Positions 22,742 to 34,074 of a DNA stretch of 64,000 bases are shown here, piece by piece (positions within the stretch are counted from its first letter, which is position 1; each line of letters opens with the position of its first letter). The DNA comes from Cepaea nemoralis (Eukaryota > Mollusca > Gastropoda > Stylommatophora > Helicidae): contig JACEFZ010026865.1 of NCBI GenBank assembly GCA_014155875.1, positions 847,001 to 911,000 of the forward strand, read 5' to 3'. Made by a program: the position numbers and the translations under genes. The notes beneath the pieces were generated by a model. That model made no database searches. It saw only the letters and a program-made list of their open reading frames with translations, and was not told the origin of the DNA.

Positions 22742-25700
22742 ATAAACCTGACATACATACAACTCCATGTTACCTGACATACATAAAACTCCATGTTACC
22801 TGACATACATACAACTCCATGTTACCTGACATACATACAACTCCATGTTACCTGTAAACAAACCTGACATACATACAACTCCATGTTACCTGTAAATAAA
22901 CCTGACATACATACAACTCCATGTTACCTGTAAATAAACCTGACATACATACAACTCCATGTTACCTGTAAATAAACCTGACATACATACAACTCCATGT
23001 TACCTGTAAACAAACCTGACATACATACAACTCCATGTTACCTGACATAAACCTGACATACATACAACTCCATGTTACCTGTAAATAAACCTGACATACA
23101 TACAACTCCATGTTACCTGTAAATAAACCTGACATACATACAACTCCATGTTACCTGTAAACAAACCTGACATACATACAACTCCATGTTACCTGACATA
23201 AACCTGACATACATACAACTCCATGTTACCTGTAAACAAACCTGACATACATACAACTCCATGTTACCTGACATAAACCTGACATACATACAACTCCATG
23301 TTACCTGTAAATAAACCTGACATACATACAACTCCATGTTACCTGTAAACAAACCTGACATACATACAACTCCATGTTACCTGACATAAACCTGACATAC
23401 ATACAACTCCATGTTACCTGTAAACAAACCTGACATACATACAACTCCATGTTACCTGTAAACAAACCTGACATACATACAACTCCATGTTACCTGTAAA
23501 CAAACCTGACATACATACAACTCCATGTTACCTGTAAACAAACCTGACATACATACAACTCCATGTTACCTGTAAATAAACCTGACATACATACAACTCC
23601 ATGTTACCTGTAAACAAACCTGACATACATACAACTCCATGTTACCTGTAAACAAACCTGACATACATACAACTCCATGTTACCTGTAAATAAAACCTGA
23701 CATACATACAACTCCATGTTACCTGTAAATAAACCTGACATACATACAACTCCATGTTACCTGACATAAACCTGACATACATACAACTCCATGTTACCTG
23801 TAAATAAACCTGACATACATACAACTCCATGTTACCTGACATAAACCTGACATACATACAACTCCATGTTACCTGTAAATAAACCTGACATACATACAAC
23901 TCCATGTTACCTGACATAAACCTGACATACATACAACTCCATGTTACCTGTAAATAAACCTGACATAAACCTGACATACATACAACTCCATGTTACCTGA
24001 CATACATACAACTCCATGTTACCTGACATAAACCTGACATACATACAACTCCATGTTACCTGACATAAACCTGACATACATACAACTCCATGTTACCTGA
24101 CCTACTAAACTCCATGTTACCTGTAAATAAACCTGACATACATACAACTCCATGTTACCTGTAAACAAACCTGACATACATACAACTCCATGTTACCTGT
24201 AAATAACCTGACATACATACAACTCCATGTTACCTGTAAATAAACCTGACATACATACAACTCCATGTTACCTGACATAAACCTGACATACATACAACCT
24301 CCATGTTACCTGACATAAACCTGACATACATACAACTCCATGTTACCTGTAAATAAACCTGACATACATACAACTCCATGTTACCTGTAAATAAACCTGA
24401 CATACATACAACTCCATGTTACCTGACATAAACCTGACATACATACAACTCCATGTTACCTGACATAAACCTGACATACATACAACTCCATGTTACCTGT
24501 AAATAAACCTGACATACATACAACTCCATGTTACCTGTAAATAAACCTGACATACATACAACTCCATGTTACCTGACATAAACCTGACATACATACAACT
24601 CCATGTTACCTGACATAAACCTGACATACATACAACTCCATGTTACCTGTAAATAAACCTGACATACATACAACTCCATGTTACCTGACATAAACCTGAC
24701 ATACATACAACTCCATGTTACCTGACATAAACCTGACATACATACAACTCCATGTTACCTGTAAATAAACCTGACATACATACACCTCCATGTTACCTGT
24801 AAACAAACCTGACATACATACAACTCCATGTTACCTGTAAATAAACCTGACATACATACAACTCCATGTTACCTGACATAAACCTGACATACATACAACT
24901 CCATGTTACCTGACATAAACCTGACATACATACAACTCCATGTTACCTGACATAAACCTGACATACATACAACTCCATGTTACCTGACATAAACCTGACA
25001 TACATACAACTCCATGTTACCTGTAAATAAACCTGACATACATACAACTCCATGTTACCTGTAAATAAACCTGACATACATACAACTCCATGTTACCTGA
25101 CATAAACCTGACATACATACAACTCCATGTTACCTGTAAATAAACCTGACATACATACAACTCCATGTTACCTGTAAATAAACCTGACATACATACAACT
25201 CCATGTTACCTGTAAATAAACCTGACATACATACAACTCCATGTTACCTGACATAAACCTGACATACATACAACTCCATGTTACCTGTAAATAAACCTGA
25301 CATACATTTACCTGACATAAACCTGACATACATACAACTCCATGTTACCTGTAAATAAACCTGACATACATACACCTCCATGTTACCTGTAAACAAACCT
25401 GACATACATACAACTCCATGTTACCTGTAAATAAACCTGACATACATACAACTCCATGTTACCTGACATAAACCTGACATACATACAACTCCATGTTACC
25501 TGACATAAACCTGACATACATACAACTCCATGTTACCTGACATAAACCTGACATACATACAACTCCATGTTACCTGACATAAACCTGACATACATACAAC
25601 TCCATGTTACCTGTAAATAAACCTGACATACATACAACTCCATGTTACCTGTAAATAAACCTGACATACATACAACTCCATGTTACCTGACATAAACCTG

Positions 25701-25986
25701 ACATACATACAACTCCATGTTACCTGTAAATAAACCTGACATACATACAACTCCATGTTACCTGTAAATAAACCTGACATACATACAACTCCATGTTACC
25801 TGTAAATAAACCTGACATACATACAACTCCATGTTACCTGACATAAACCTGACATACATACAACTCCATGTTACCTGTAATAAACCTGACATACATACAA
25901 CTCCATGTTACCTGTAAATAAACCTGACATACATACAACTCCATGTTACCTGTAAATAAACCTGACATACATACAACTCCATGTTA
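22742..25986. repeat. 37/38-bp array made from the exon 9 donor, about 86 copies
   Basis: On + the unit core is CATACAACTCCATGTTACCT followed by GTAAATAAACCTGA (38 bases) or GACATAAACCTGA (37 bases). On the transcribed strand each long unit reads TTTATTTACAG|GTAACATGG, the same as the end of exon 9 plus its donor (CAATTTACAG|GTAACATGG). The array begins exactly at that donor. A block of about 590 bases is duplicated (24781 onward and 25371 onward, marked by the rare CACCTCCA unit). Confidence 0.95.
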
Positions 25987-25987
25987 C

Positions 25988-26140
25988 CTGTAAATTGGTA
26001 CTCCAGCCAGAATCCTCCCTGGCTGATGGCGTAATCGGACTTGAACCTGATCCATGCATCACTGCCAGGTATCACCAGAGGTTCAGAGTTTGGACTCAGG
26101 ACACAGAATCTGTTCACCAGCGGGGCATTGATGTCTGCTC
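25988..26140 (-). CDS. CUBN: CUB exon 9: second half of CUB-e
   Basis: Acceptor TCTTCTCCAG, donor TTTACAG|GTAACA, phases 1 to 1 (153 bases). It encodes GADINAPLVNRFCV (C4) and RFKSDYAISQGGFWLEYQF, ending the domain; the seam to exon 10 reads QFT/DCGGI. The last seven exon bases plus the donor are the repeat unit of the 3.25-kb array that begins at once in the intron. The correct donor is chosen because it gives phase 1 and restores the CGG start; the next copies downstream would add intronic sequence. Confidence 0.9.
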
Positions 26141-26159
26141 CTGGAGAAGATGTAAATAA

Positions 26160-26920
26160 ACATATAAACTGATCCATGATTTAATTAGTGGTATAAATCA
26201 AATAAGTTATTTCTGCTGTAAAACTGATCCATGATTTAATTACTGATTTTAAAAAAATGAGTTAATTCTGCTGTAAAGCTGTGGAAATGTACATCATAGA
26301 AAAACATGAAGTGTAAGGCACTTGTCTTGTTCTTCATTTGTTCTACTGATTTTGTCATGAAGCATCACAGACAGGAGGTAGATGTAATTTTTATGTTATT
26401 TGCTTGTGTTGTTACTTATGCTGTCATATGCTTGCTTGCTTGTGTTCGCTGGCTATGAACTCCAGCGCAAGGTCCTATATGTCGGATGAAGACATCCTGT
26501 TGTCCAACATTAGTGTGATGTCATACCGGACCTGAGGTTTGCGTGAGTATCCATTGTCCCATGTCTGGCTTATTGGTGTGCAAACTGGTGGTTCCTCGCC
26601 TTGCAGGCAGATACTCTCCGACTTCGGAAGAATCAGCGATCCTGCTACGTTAGCCAGGACCCTGAAGGGAACTGTTGCCCAGAACGCATGACTAGGACAT
26701 GTTAGTAGGTCTTTGCCAGTATAGAACCTGGCCCTGGTGCCTTGGAAACACCTCAGCGTCCCGTGCTGTCATATTTGATTTCTTCAATGTCTTCTTTCTG
26801 CCATCTAGTCAACTCTTTCGGGTTGTCCTCTCACCTTCTGTCCTGATGTTCTCACGTAGAACGCTCTAGACACTGGTTGATCTTGTTCCATACTAGCTAA
26901 ATGTTGGGACTATTTAATTC
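26160..26920. other. Intron sequence without a clear feature
   Basis: Upstream of exon 9. A phrase near 26170-26280 (ACTGATCCATGATTTAATTA) is repeated twice about 55 bases apart. The rest shows no exon, element or RNA gene that I recognise. Confidence 0.4.
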
Positions 26921-26924
26921 TTTG

Positions 26925-27130
26925 GCTGAGTGGTCTCGAGGTATGGTGTCCGCCTCGAGTGCTGGAGGTCCCGGTTCAAGCCCCGGTGAGGGCCGGGATT
27001 TTTTCATGTGGATTTCTAGTAACAAAATTCCCCCTGGGTAGTGAGATTGGACGCCCATGTGTATGGTTGCGCACGTAAAAAATCCTTTGGCAGTTGGAAA
27101 TCGAAAATTTTGAGTTAAAAATCCACCCAA
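26925..27130 (+). mobile_element. tRNA-derived SINE, family C
   Basis: TTTGGCTGAGTGGTCTCGAG (A box) and GTCCCGGTTCAAGCCCC (B box) form a clear tRNA-like head, then a T run and an unrelated body ending in AAAAATCC repeats. The T arm pairs, but the following T run, body and missing acceptor pairing speak against a tRNA gene. Confidence 0.7.
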
Positions 27131-27189
27131 AGCATTTCAGGATCCTCGCCAGTGCTATGGAGTTCGTTCACTGAGCTGAGATTCTCCAG

Positions 27190-27440
27190 ACTCAGGCTTG
27201 AGTTAGGAGTAGAATGGAGCACTTATGGGTTACACCCATGTGCCGTGATGTTGATCCGTCGACTAAACTAATTCTTTGGCATTCTATAAAGTCAGTGATC
27301 GCTGTTATCCCTACACTTGTTCTTAGTTTCTCATTTATCTCTGTATCTCTTCTTGGTTTTCTAGCTGCATTTCTTATAGACATCTCACATGAGGTGATTT
27401 TACACCAGCCGTTTTCTAGCATTGCTAATACAGCACTGGG
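27190..27440 (-). mobile_element. LINE ORF2 fragment
   Basis: The minus strand reads RDTEINEKLRTSVGITAITD and FIECQRI, resembling the NEKLR..V.I.A..DFI region before the FGH motif, as in the nested copy at 6063-6437. Confidence 0.55.
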
Positions 27441-27969
27441 ACGAATAAGGCATCTATGTGACGAAGTGACAATTAGAATGCTATGAAAACATCACACTAA
27501 CTATGGTAGCTGATGTACAAATTAAATTCTCATCTAAATATAGCGTCATAATGGTAAACAATTACGTTATACTACACCAATAATGACATCGGCAGTAGAC
27601 GTACACAGTAGTAGGGATGGCATTTATTACCACGCCACATGTGGAAGTTGACATCCCATACTGCTCCACCCCGCCTTCGACCCTTATTTAGCCCTATAAA
27701 GTCAATGTGATTGGGGATATAATTTTAACTTCACAACAGAGACCATGGATAAAATGTGATATGTAATTATTATGATAGTTTGATTTGATTTAATTTGATT
27801 TAACTTTATTTTTAAAGGGTCACAAATTGGGCTTGCAGACCCGTCTTACATTCGGCCCTTCCAATCGCTCATTTTTCGTTCATCAATAGTGCATGATACA
27901 TTCACATAGTAATACACATTGTCAAATGAATGTTGTAAACATAAACAATGCATATTACCATGTTATGAG
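27441..27969. other. Intron sequence without a clear feature
   Basis: AT-rich, with a short TTTGATTTGATTTAATTTG stretch near 27780. No gene or element recognised. Confidence 0.4.
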
Positions 27970-28615
27970 ACACATAACCCCCCACCCAACCCCCCACATA
28001 CAGATCCCCCACCCACACACACACCTCACCCATCCCCCAACCCACACCCCTCAACCACCCAGCCAAACACACATCCCCCCCACCAACCCACACAACCTGC
28101 CATCACACACATCCTGCACCCACAAACACACATCCCCCACCCACCCTCCACCCCACACACACTCACCCACCCACACATCCTCCACCTACCCCCAATCACC
28201 CATCCCTCAACTACACATCCCTCCACCCACACACACCCCCACACATCCCGCACCCACCCACACACAAATGCCTCACCCACTCACACATCTCCCACCATCC
28301 ACACACATCCCCCAGCCACATACCCTCAACCCATACACACATCTCCCCAACCACCCACACATTCCCCATCCACCCACACACCCCCACCACCCACACATAC
28401 ATCCGCCACCCACCCATACATCCCCCACCCACACACACCCCCACAACACACTCCCTTTCACCCACCCACACATCTCCCCACCAACCCACATCCCCCACCC
28501 ATGCCTCACACACCCACATCACCCATACACTCATCCCCCCAGCCACATACACCCCCTCCCCCACATACACATCCCCCCACACACACATCCCCCACACAAA
28601 CCCACACACACATCA
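27970..28615. repeat. C/A-only low-complexity tract
   Basis: About 640 bases built almost only of C, A and scattered T in CCCACCCACACA-type words, with virtually no G on +. Frames on both strands stay open by composition alone; the Pro/His/Thr and Gly/Val/Trp translations are not genes. A smaller CA tract follows at 28790-28830. Confidence 0.9.
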
Positions 28616-28839
28616 TCACATCTAGACACATACATGATGCCTCACATAAACACTGAGACTAATATGAACAAACTCCCACACTTTACACACACATATACAC
28701 TGACGATTATCGTGAGCATTCTCACAAAAATGTAAAAAACAGAAAAATGTATGCATATACATTGTGTAACGTAAAAAAAAGTGATGCTCCCACACACAGA
28801 GACAGACACACACACACATTCACTCTCACTCACTCACTC

Positions 28840-29428
28840 ACTCTCTTTCTCATTCACACTCACTAACTCTACAGTAATGTACATGTGTTCATATTATACA
28901 TGATAAAATTAAGTGACATTCAAAATGATACATGATAGTACCAGAGGCAGAAAGCCATCAACTTCCACCCATGTCACACACACATGGACAAGGCACAGAG
29001 GAAGACAGACGGTTTCCAGAAATCAGGTCTAATTCTTTCTAGAAAAGGAACCTAAATTCTGCACAAGAACTGGGGGTGTGTGATTATGACAACAGATAAA
29101 TGTTAGATAAGAACAATTATTTTTTTGGGGGGGGGGGGGGGGGGGGGGGGGGGGAAGAATTATATTCTGAGATTGAGAAACCTTAGAATTTCTCCCGATT
29201 ATTTGTACCTATAACACATGGGATGTAAAATAGGAGAAAGAATAACAACAAAGATTAGTATGATGTGAATTTTGTGAATGTACCTATGTATATATTTTCA
29301 GAGTGTGAAGAACATATATATTGATTTTGACCATGTGCCCAGGCATGTGAGTGGGTTCCATTATGTTGCATACATAATGCTAAGAGGCGTGTTTAACATA
29401 TGCACATTGGTTGGTGTATCATCTTTTC
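28840..29428. other. Intron sequence with a 28-base G run
   Basis: Apart from G at 29127-29154 after six T, no feature is seen. The run length is likely uncertain in any assembly. Confidence 0.5.
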
Positions 29429-29429
29429 C

Positions 29430-29740
29430 TCTTTTTTTTCCTTTTGCGTTTGCTCTCTTTGAACTCAAGCGTAGTCCATACACGTGCTACTACTTCTAGT
29501 GCAATGGACGGATGTTTGTGTGAGGATTAGCTTTCCCTATTGCCAGTGTCCCTCGCCATCAGGTGAACCCACTCCTACTCCTGAGATACTTGTAATTTAT
29601 GTCCCCTAGTCATGGTGAATAAATCAACATTTTAGTCCAACTGACTGGTGCAGGGATTGGACCTGCTACCATGGCAACAGCACACCAGAAAGTTAAGAGC
29701 ACGTGCTCTTATCCATTCAGCCATGCTGACCTTGAATGTA
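29430..29740 (-). mobile_element. tRNA-derived SINE, family D
   Basis: On the minus strand the head AGGTCAGCATGGCTGAATGG and a B box around GCAGGTCCAATCCC precede a body with AATTACAAGTATCTCAGGAG. Copies at 12000-12245 (tail), 12374-12480 (head) and 36715-37012. Confidence 0.75.
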
Positions 29741-29741
29741 T

Positions 29742-30288
29742 CCTCTCGAAAACTAAGTTTGAACTGTTAAGTTCGATGTATTTACATTCACTCCTTGGAG
29801 CCCAGAAAAGTTCTTGTATCTATCGATGTAAGGTTGGTTTAGAGACTTCTACACGCCCGGTACCACTGCACTATCTCCATGTGATGCATATATCTTGAAC
29901 AGACTACCTACACTGGCAGAACAGTTGCCAACAGTGTGCTAGAACAGATCACCCATTAGACCGACAGAACAATAACACTGAGAAGACCGGTAACCTAGTA
30001 AAATATACACACAGAAAAATGCCAAAGTCATCAACGGCATGTCGTATTTTGGAAACTGTTCATGTGATAGATGGGGACAATGCGTTTTATGTGTGGTTTG
30101 ACACACAAAATGGACGGATATTAAAGCTGGCAGAAGTCACTGCTATTCATATAGAAAAGCCAACTTTGTGCAAACAGAAAGATATGTTAGTCAGTTTAAA
30201 ATTACCGTGGTAGACAATTAAAATTACTGTGTGAATACATGTGTTGAAAAATTTATCTTATTGCTTTGGTTTATGTTGTGTGAATTCT
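29742..30288. other. Intron sequence without a clear feature
   Basis: An open frame of 64 codons at 30019-30213 + (MPKSSTACRILETVHVIDGD start) has no recognised similarity; it could be a transposon scrap. Confidence 0.35.
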
Positions 30289-30289
30289 G

Positions 30290-30615
30290 CCGTACACACT
30301 CAGAGTTGCAGGAAAATATGCCAGGCAATGAATGTGGTTTCTGAGGAGAATGCAAAGAATACCATGGACAGACAGAAAAACCAATGACCAAGTACTACAG
30401 GAGACAAATGAAAATCGTAAATTGATTAGAGAAATTAGACCAGAGTCAAAATTTGTTGGACATGTTATGAGAAGAAATAAATTGGAGAACTTGGTGACAA
30501 CTGGCAAGATCGAAGGGAACAGACCAAGGGCAAGACCGAGAAGTAAATACCTGGATGGCTTGGCCACATGGCATGGTCGAGACAGGAACACTGAGCTGAT
30601 CCACGACTATAGTGA
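30290..30615 (+). mobile_element. LINE reverse-transcriptase C-terminal fragment
   Basis: The frame from 30332 reads FLRRMQRIPWTDRKTNDQVL, then FVGHVMRRNKLENLVTTGKI and LDGLATWHG. Related decayed copies: 50050-50345 and 54600-54885 on minus, 10500-10620. Confidence 0.78.
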
Positions 30616-30905
30616 TCAAGTGTTTTTGTCTTTTACCATTTGCCAGCTCGTCATAGAGACTATCCTTTGGAATACATCCAGTTGGTATCTGGTATACAAG
30701 GGCAAGCCATCACATTCTAAGTTGTCATTTGACCAATGTGTGTGATCACTTTGGCATTAGTTACTCTGTTCTTCCAACAGAAGCCGAGGATAACACACAG
30801 ATATCTTAAGTGGAAGGCGTTAGTTAATTTAACTCTCAAGTTCTTACACAAAATACATTTAAAAAAATTATGGCATCGAAAATTAATTTGAAATTTGGCA
30901 CGTAC

Positions 30906-31103
30906 CTTCTCTAATTTCAACATAATCAAAAGAACAAGATGGGTTCGGCTCCATGTAGATACTGTGGAAGAACATTCTGATGGAGCTGTTGACAATGTGG
31001 TTGTTCAAGTGCCAAATACACTGAGTGTTGTGATTGTATGTGTTGTTCTCAAAACCTACAGAGGTGATGTTGCCCGAGCTCTCTGTTACCAGGCCTCCAC
31101 ATT
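30906..31103 (-). CDS. CUBN: CUB exon 8: first half of CUB-e
   Basis: Acceptor CTATAAACAG, donor GAGAAG|GTACGT, phases 1 to 1 (198 bases). It encodes CGGLVTES, C2 in TQCIWHL, and C3 in PSCSFDYVEIRE. It carries at least three N-glycosylation sequons (NIT, NNT, NSS) in about 66 residues, more than its neighbours, suggesting a heavily glycosylated extracellular face. The usual SPNYP strand is replaced by SVGFEN. Confidence 0.92.
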
Positions 31104-31364
31104 CTGTTTATAGATAATACCACACAGCAGGTTACAAGTGACATATTTTACATAATACCACATGGCAGGTGACAAGTGACACATTTTACATGTTGCAGTG
31201 GTTGTTGGTTGCTGTTGCTGTTTGTTGTGGGTCTTTGCTGGTTACATCTGTTGAAGTGATGTTGGTGTAGAGACTTTTCGTGGCCAGGAACTAAAAATGC
31301 TATCTTCACAGGAATTGTGATGTACGCCTCTTATTCCCCTCTCCAAGCTCTGAAACCAGTGCTG

Positions 31365-31522
31365 GTGTGCAAGTCTGGTACACTGACACTTCACAGCTGT
31401 GTAGAGACATCTTAGGATACACTGAAACTTCACAGCTGTGGAGAGGCATCTAAGGATACACTGAAACTTCACAGCTATGGAGAGAGATCTTAGGATTCTC
31501 TGAAACTTTACAGCTGTCTCTC
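31365..31522. repeat. 39-bp short tandem repeat, about 4 copies
   Basis: The core is CTGAAACTTCACAGCTGTG plus GAGACATCTTAGGAT. Confidence 0.75.
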
Positions 31523-31559
31523 CACAAATCTTGGCCTTGGTGCTCCGGATCATTTTCTA

Positions 31560-31740
31560 CCGCTGGCATTCTCCCAATGTCACCATCCTAGACCTTCGTG
31601 CATCATTTCTCTGTTGGCTTCATCCAACTCTGATCTTTCCAGTCATCACAATGTTCTCTAATGTCTCTCTTCTCATGATATGACCAAAGCATATTGTTTG
31701 TCTCTACCTTATACTATGTATACAGTTCTTCTTCAATGAA
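31560..31740 (-). mobile_element. LINE C-terminal scrap
   Basis: The minus strand reads FGHIMRRETLENIVMTGKI and then decays. Confidence 0.65.
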
Positions 31741-31744
31741 CCTC

Positions 31745-32043
31745 CTTCAGAAACTAGAGTTCACAAAACCTTTAAGGAAACTAAACCTCCAGTATTCAAG
31801 AGTCAGGGATCACAGGTACTGAGACAGAAGCTGCATTCTCCTGGAGGGGAAGCCTGACCACATCCTACTGACTGCCCAGCACATATGGTATGATCTATTA
31901 GTCAAACACAGAACTTATTCAGGAACTAGAGCTCACAAGTCCTTCAAGAAAGCCCAGGTGCTGAGATGGAAGCTGTATTCTCCCGGAGGGGAAGACTGAC
32001 CTCACCCTACTGACTGTACAGCCCATATGGCATGATCTATTAG
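31745..32043. repeat. Direct duplication of about 150 bases
   Basis: The phrase AGAAGCTGCATTCTCC/AGATGGAAGCTGTATTCTCC with flanks GAGGGGAAG and ATATGG.ATGATCTATTAGT occurs twice, at about 31745-31905 and 31915-32043. Confidence 0.65.
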
Positions 32044-32044
32044 T

Positions 32045-32350
32045 TAAATGTTGAATGTTGGGTGGCGCTCACCAAACCCAACACCCCACATTGTGGCAAT
32101 GACTTCGGGCGGAGGAGTGCAATTAGGATGGTTACAAGCCTTATCCTGATATGAGGAAATGCAACCTAAAGACTACATGTCATGGCAGGCCCCTTGGTCA
32201 GCAAATGGTCTAGGATTGAAGCTCCAACAGATGGACAGTAAGAGCACTGCTTTGCTGATCCGGCAACTTCTGCAGTTTGTCTCATTCCAGATGTATTGGT
32301 ATTATCTTTCCTCTGGAGTAAACTAGGCAGGTTGAGAAAAGGATCATGTT
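32045..32350 (+). repeat. Unclassified dispersed repeat, family H
   Basis: Shared in reverse with 35740-36055 (phrases CACCAAACCCAACACCCCAC, CTAGGCAGGTTGAG, TCTCATTCCAGATGTATTGG) and in part with 20640-20800 and 58432-58512. No coding or tRNA-like head is clear. Confidence 0.6.
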
Positions 32351-32696
32351 GCATGGGCAACTTGTGGTCTCTGCAATTCAGCTTAGTCTTTGTGCTATGG
32401 AGAGGTAGTGTCTCCCATCCCTGGTCCCTGCCATGGATTGTAGTTATTATTTTTTGTAAGCACAATGTAATAAACTACCATCTGTCAAGAAGGCCAGGTG
32501 CCAGTATCAGTTTAAAACAGAAAATGAAGATAAAATATTGGATTGAATTCCTGCAGAGGTTCCACAATTCAAAAAGAACCAGGACCTACAGATGTTGGGC
32601 AACAAAAGGATGGATGGGGACCACCAGCAATACTACTATGTTAGAGAGCCAACCAATGGATCAAAACCAACCTCGTAAGTGCCTCTAGAAAAAAAA

Positions 32697-32765
32697 AGTT
32701 GTTGCATATCCTTTACAGGACGAAGCCGTCAACCCCAGCATTTTTGGCTGTTCGTGATTCCTGAG
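32697..32765 (-). mobile_element. SINE family A, 3' scrap
   Basis: Only the 3' end remains: GTTGCATATCCTTTACAGGA and AACCCCAGCATTTTTGGCTG on +. Confidence 0.7.
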
Positions 32766-32829
32766 CATTTGGACCACAGATCTAGGCTTTCGGACCACAG
32801 ATCAGTGTGGCCTGGAAGGAGCTGCACAG

Positions 32830-33240
32830 CAAGTGTGCTAGGGGACTGTCAATCAACATGAGAGGCAAAAGTCGCTGTATCATGGAGGATTTACAATGCA
32901 GACCCAAGGCGGCCAGAGGAAACGCTTTAAAGACACTCTGAAATCTCACTAAAAGCTTTTGAAATTCATCACGACACTTGAGAGACTGCTGCCAAAGACC
33001 AAAATTCGTGGCGTACATCATTACGCAGGGTGTATTCACTTGTGAAGCAAACAGGACTGCAAGAGCTGTGAAAAAAAAAGGCTGACAAAAATAAAACCAC
33101 TGCAGGAGATCCTCCTCCTGGAACGTCAAGCATTCTTTGCCCACATTGTCAAAGAACATTTTGAGCTAAAATAGGCCTTATCAGCCATCTTAGAACTTAC
33201 GGCTCCAAACTTTCAACCCCACTGGGTGAAATAAATGGTC
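32830..33240 (+). mobile_element. LINE ORF2 C-terminus with C2H2-type finger
   Basis: Reads GNALKTL, a stop, VKKK, then PPPGTSSILCPHCQRTF, a stop, AKIGLISHLRTYGSK. It pairs with 7009-7380. Several stops; not active. Confidence 0.7.
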
Positions 33241-33369
33241 ATCATCATTCCTGATGGACAAACACCACATAATGCAGAAGATTGGAGCACCAATGGATTA
33301 TGGATTTGGCCATAGTGTAAAAATGATAAATGGAACAGAAATGAACAGAACATAGGTCAATATTCTCAC

Positions 33370-33541
33370 CTGCCTCTCTGTCTGAAGTGTAGGTAGCTCG
33401 GAAGCCACCGTTGCTGACAGAGCCATCAGTGCGGAACTGAACACGCATCATGTTACCTGATGACTCAACAGGCTGTACTGTCACGTTCTGACCACAGTAT
33501 CGGCCCAGAGGGGGTGACCCTGGCAAGTACCCATTCCTAAT
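33370..33541 (-). CDS. CUBN: CUB exon 7: second half of CUB-d
   Basis: Acceptor GTGGCTGCAG, donor GAGGCAG|GTGAGA, phases 0 to 1 (172 bases). It opens IRNGYLPGSPPLGRYCG (C4) and ends QFRTDGSVSNGGFRATY, keeping the conserved Asp. The seam with exon 6 reads DYVL/IRNG and with exon 8 REA/ECGGL. Confidence 0.93.
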
Positions 33542-33544
33542 CTG

Positions 33545-34066
33545 CAGCCACAGAAGTATTTATTTAACAGTGTTTGGTCAATATCACAAACATAGATTGT
33601 CTAAACAGATGACATAATTCCAAACATAGCTTATCTCAACATATGACATAATTCACAATATAGTGTGTCTCAACACATGACATAATTCTTAACATAGTGG
33701 CTGAACACATACATAATTTACAACATAGCTTATCTCAGAATCTGATATAATTCACAACATAGTGTGTCTCAACATATGACATATTTATGCTTTGTTCCTG
33801 TGCCAGTGAATATCACATAAAATGCTTCTCACTTTCCCTTGTGAAAAGTGGAACAGGTAACAGTCCCGACAAACCAACAGCACACATGGGCGTACATGTA
33901 AAAGGCTGCTGTCAGAATGCCAACACAACAGTCAGCCACGAAAATTACAGTTCATTGATGATGGAATCGGCAGTCATTAGAAAACTAGCAGTTGCACACA
34001 CATTACTGCATAAGACAAAGCCAGATAGTTCAGCAACTGGCCATCAGCCATTTTTCTGAGCGTACA
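33545..34066. repeat. Loose repeat in intron, then sequence without a clear feature
   Basis: At 33600-33790 a unit of about 34 bases (ACATAATTC plus ACATAGTGTGTCTCAACA) is repeated five to six times with drift. From 33790 to 34066 nothing is recognised. Confidence 0.55.
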
Positions 34067-34074
34067 ATTTACAG

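Noticed and set aside
26925..27000. tRNA gene
   Set aside because: A and B boxes are present, but the acceptor stem does not pair and a SINE body follows.
27893..28735. Pro/His/Thr-rich ORF of 280 codons
   Set aside because: Low-complexity C/A tract without G; stop codons are impossible for composition reasons.
30019..30213. Small ORF of 64 codons
   Set aside because: No similarity recognised, no splice or promoter context; length is within chance for this base composition.
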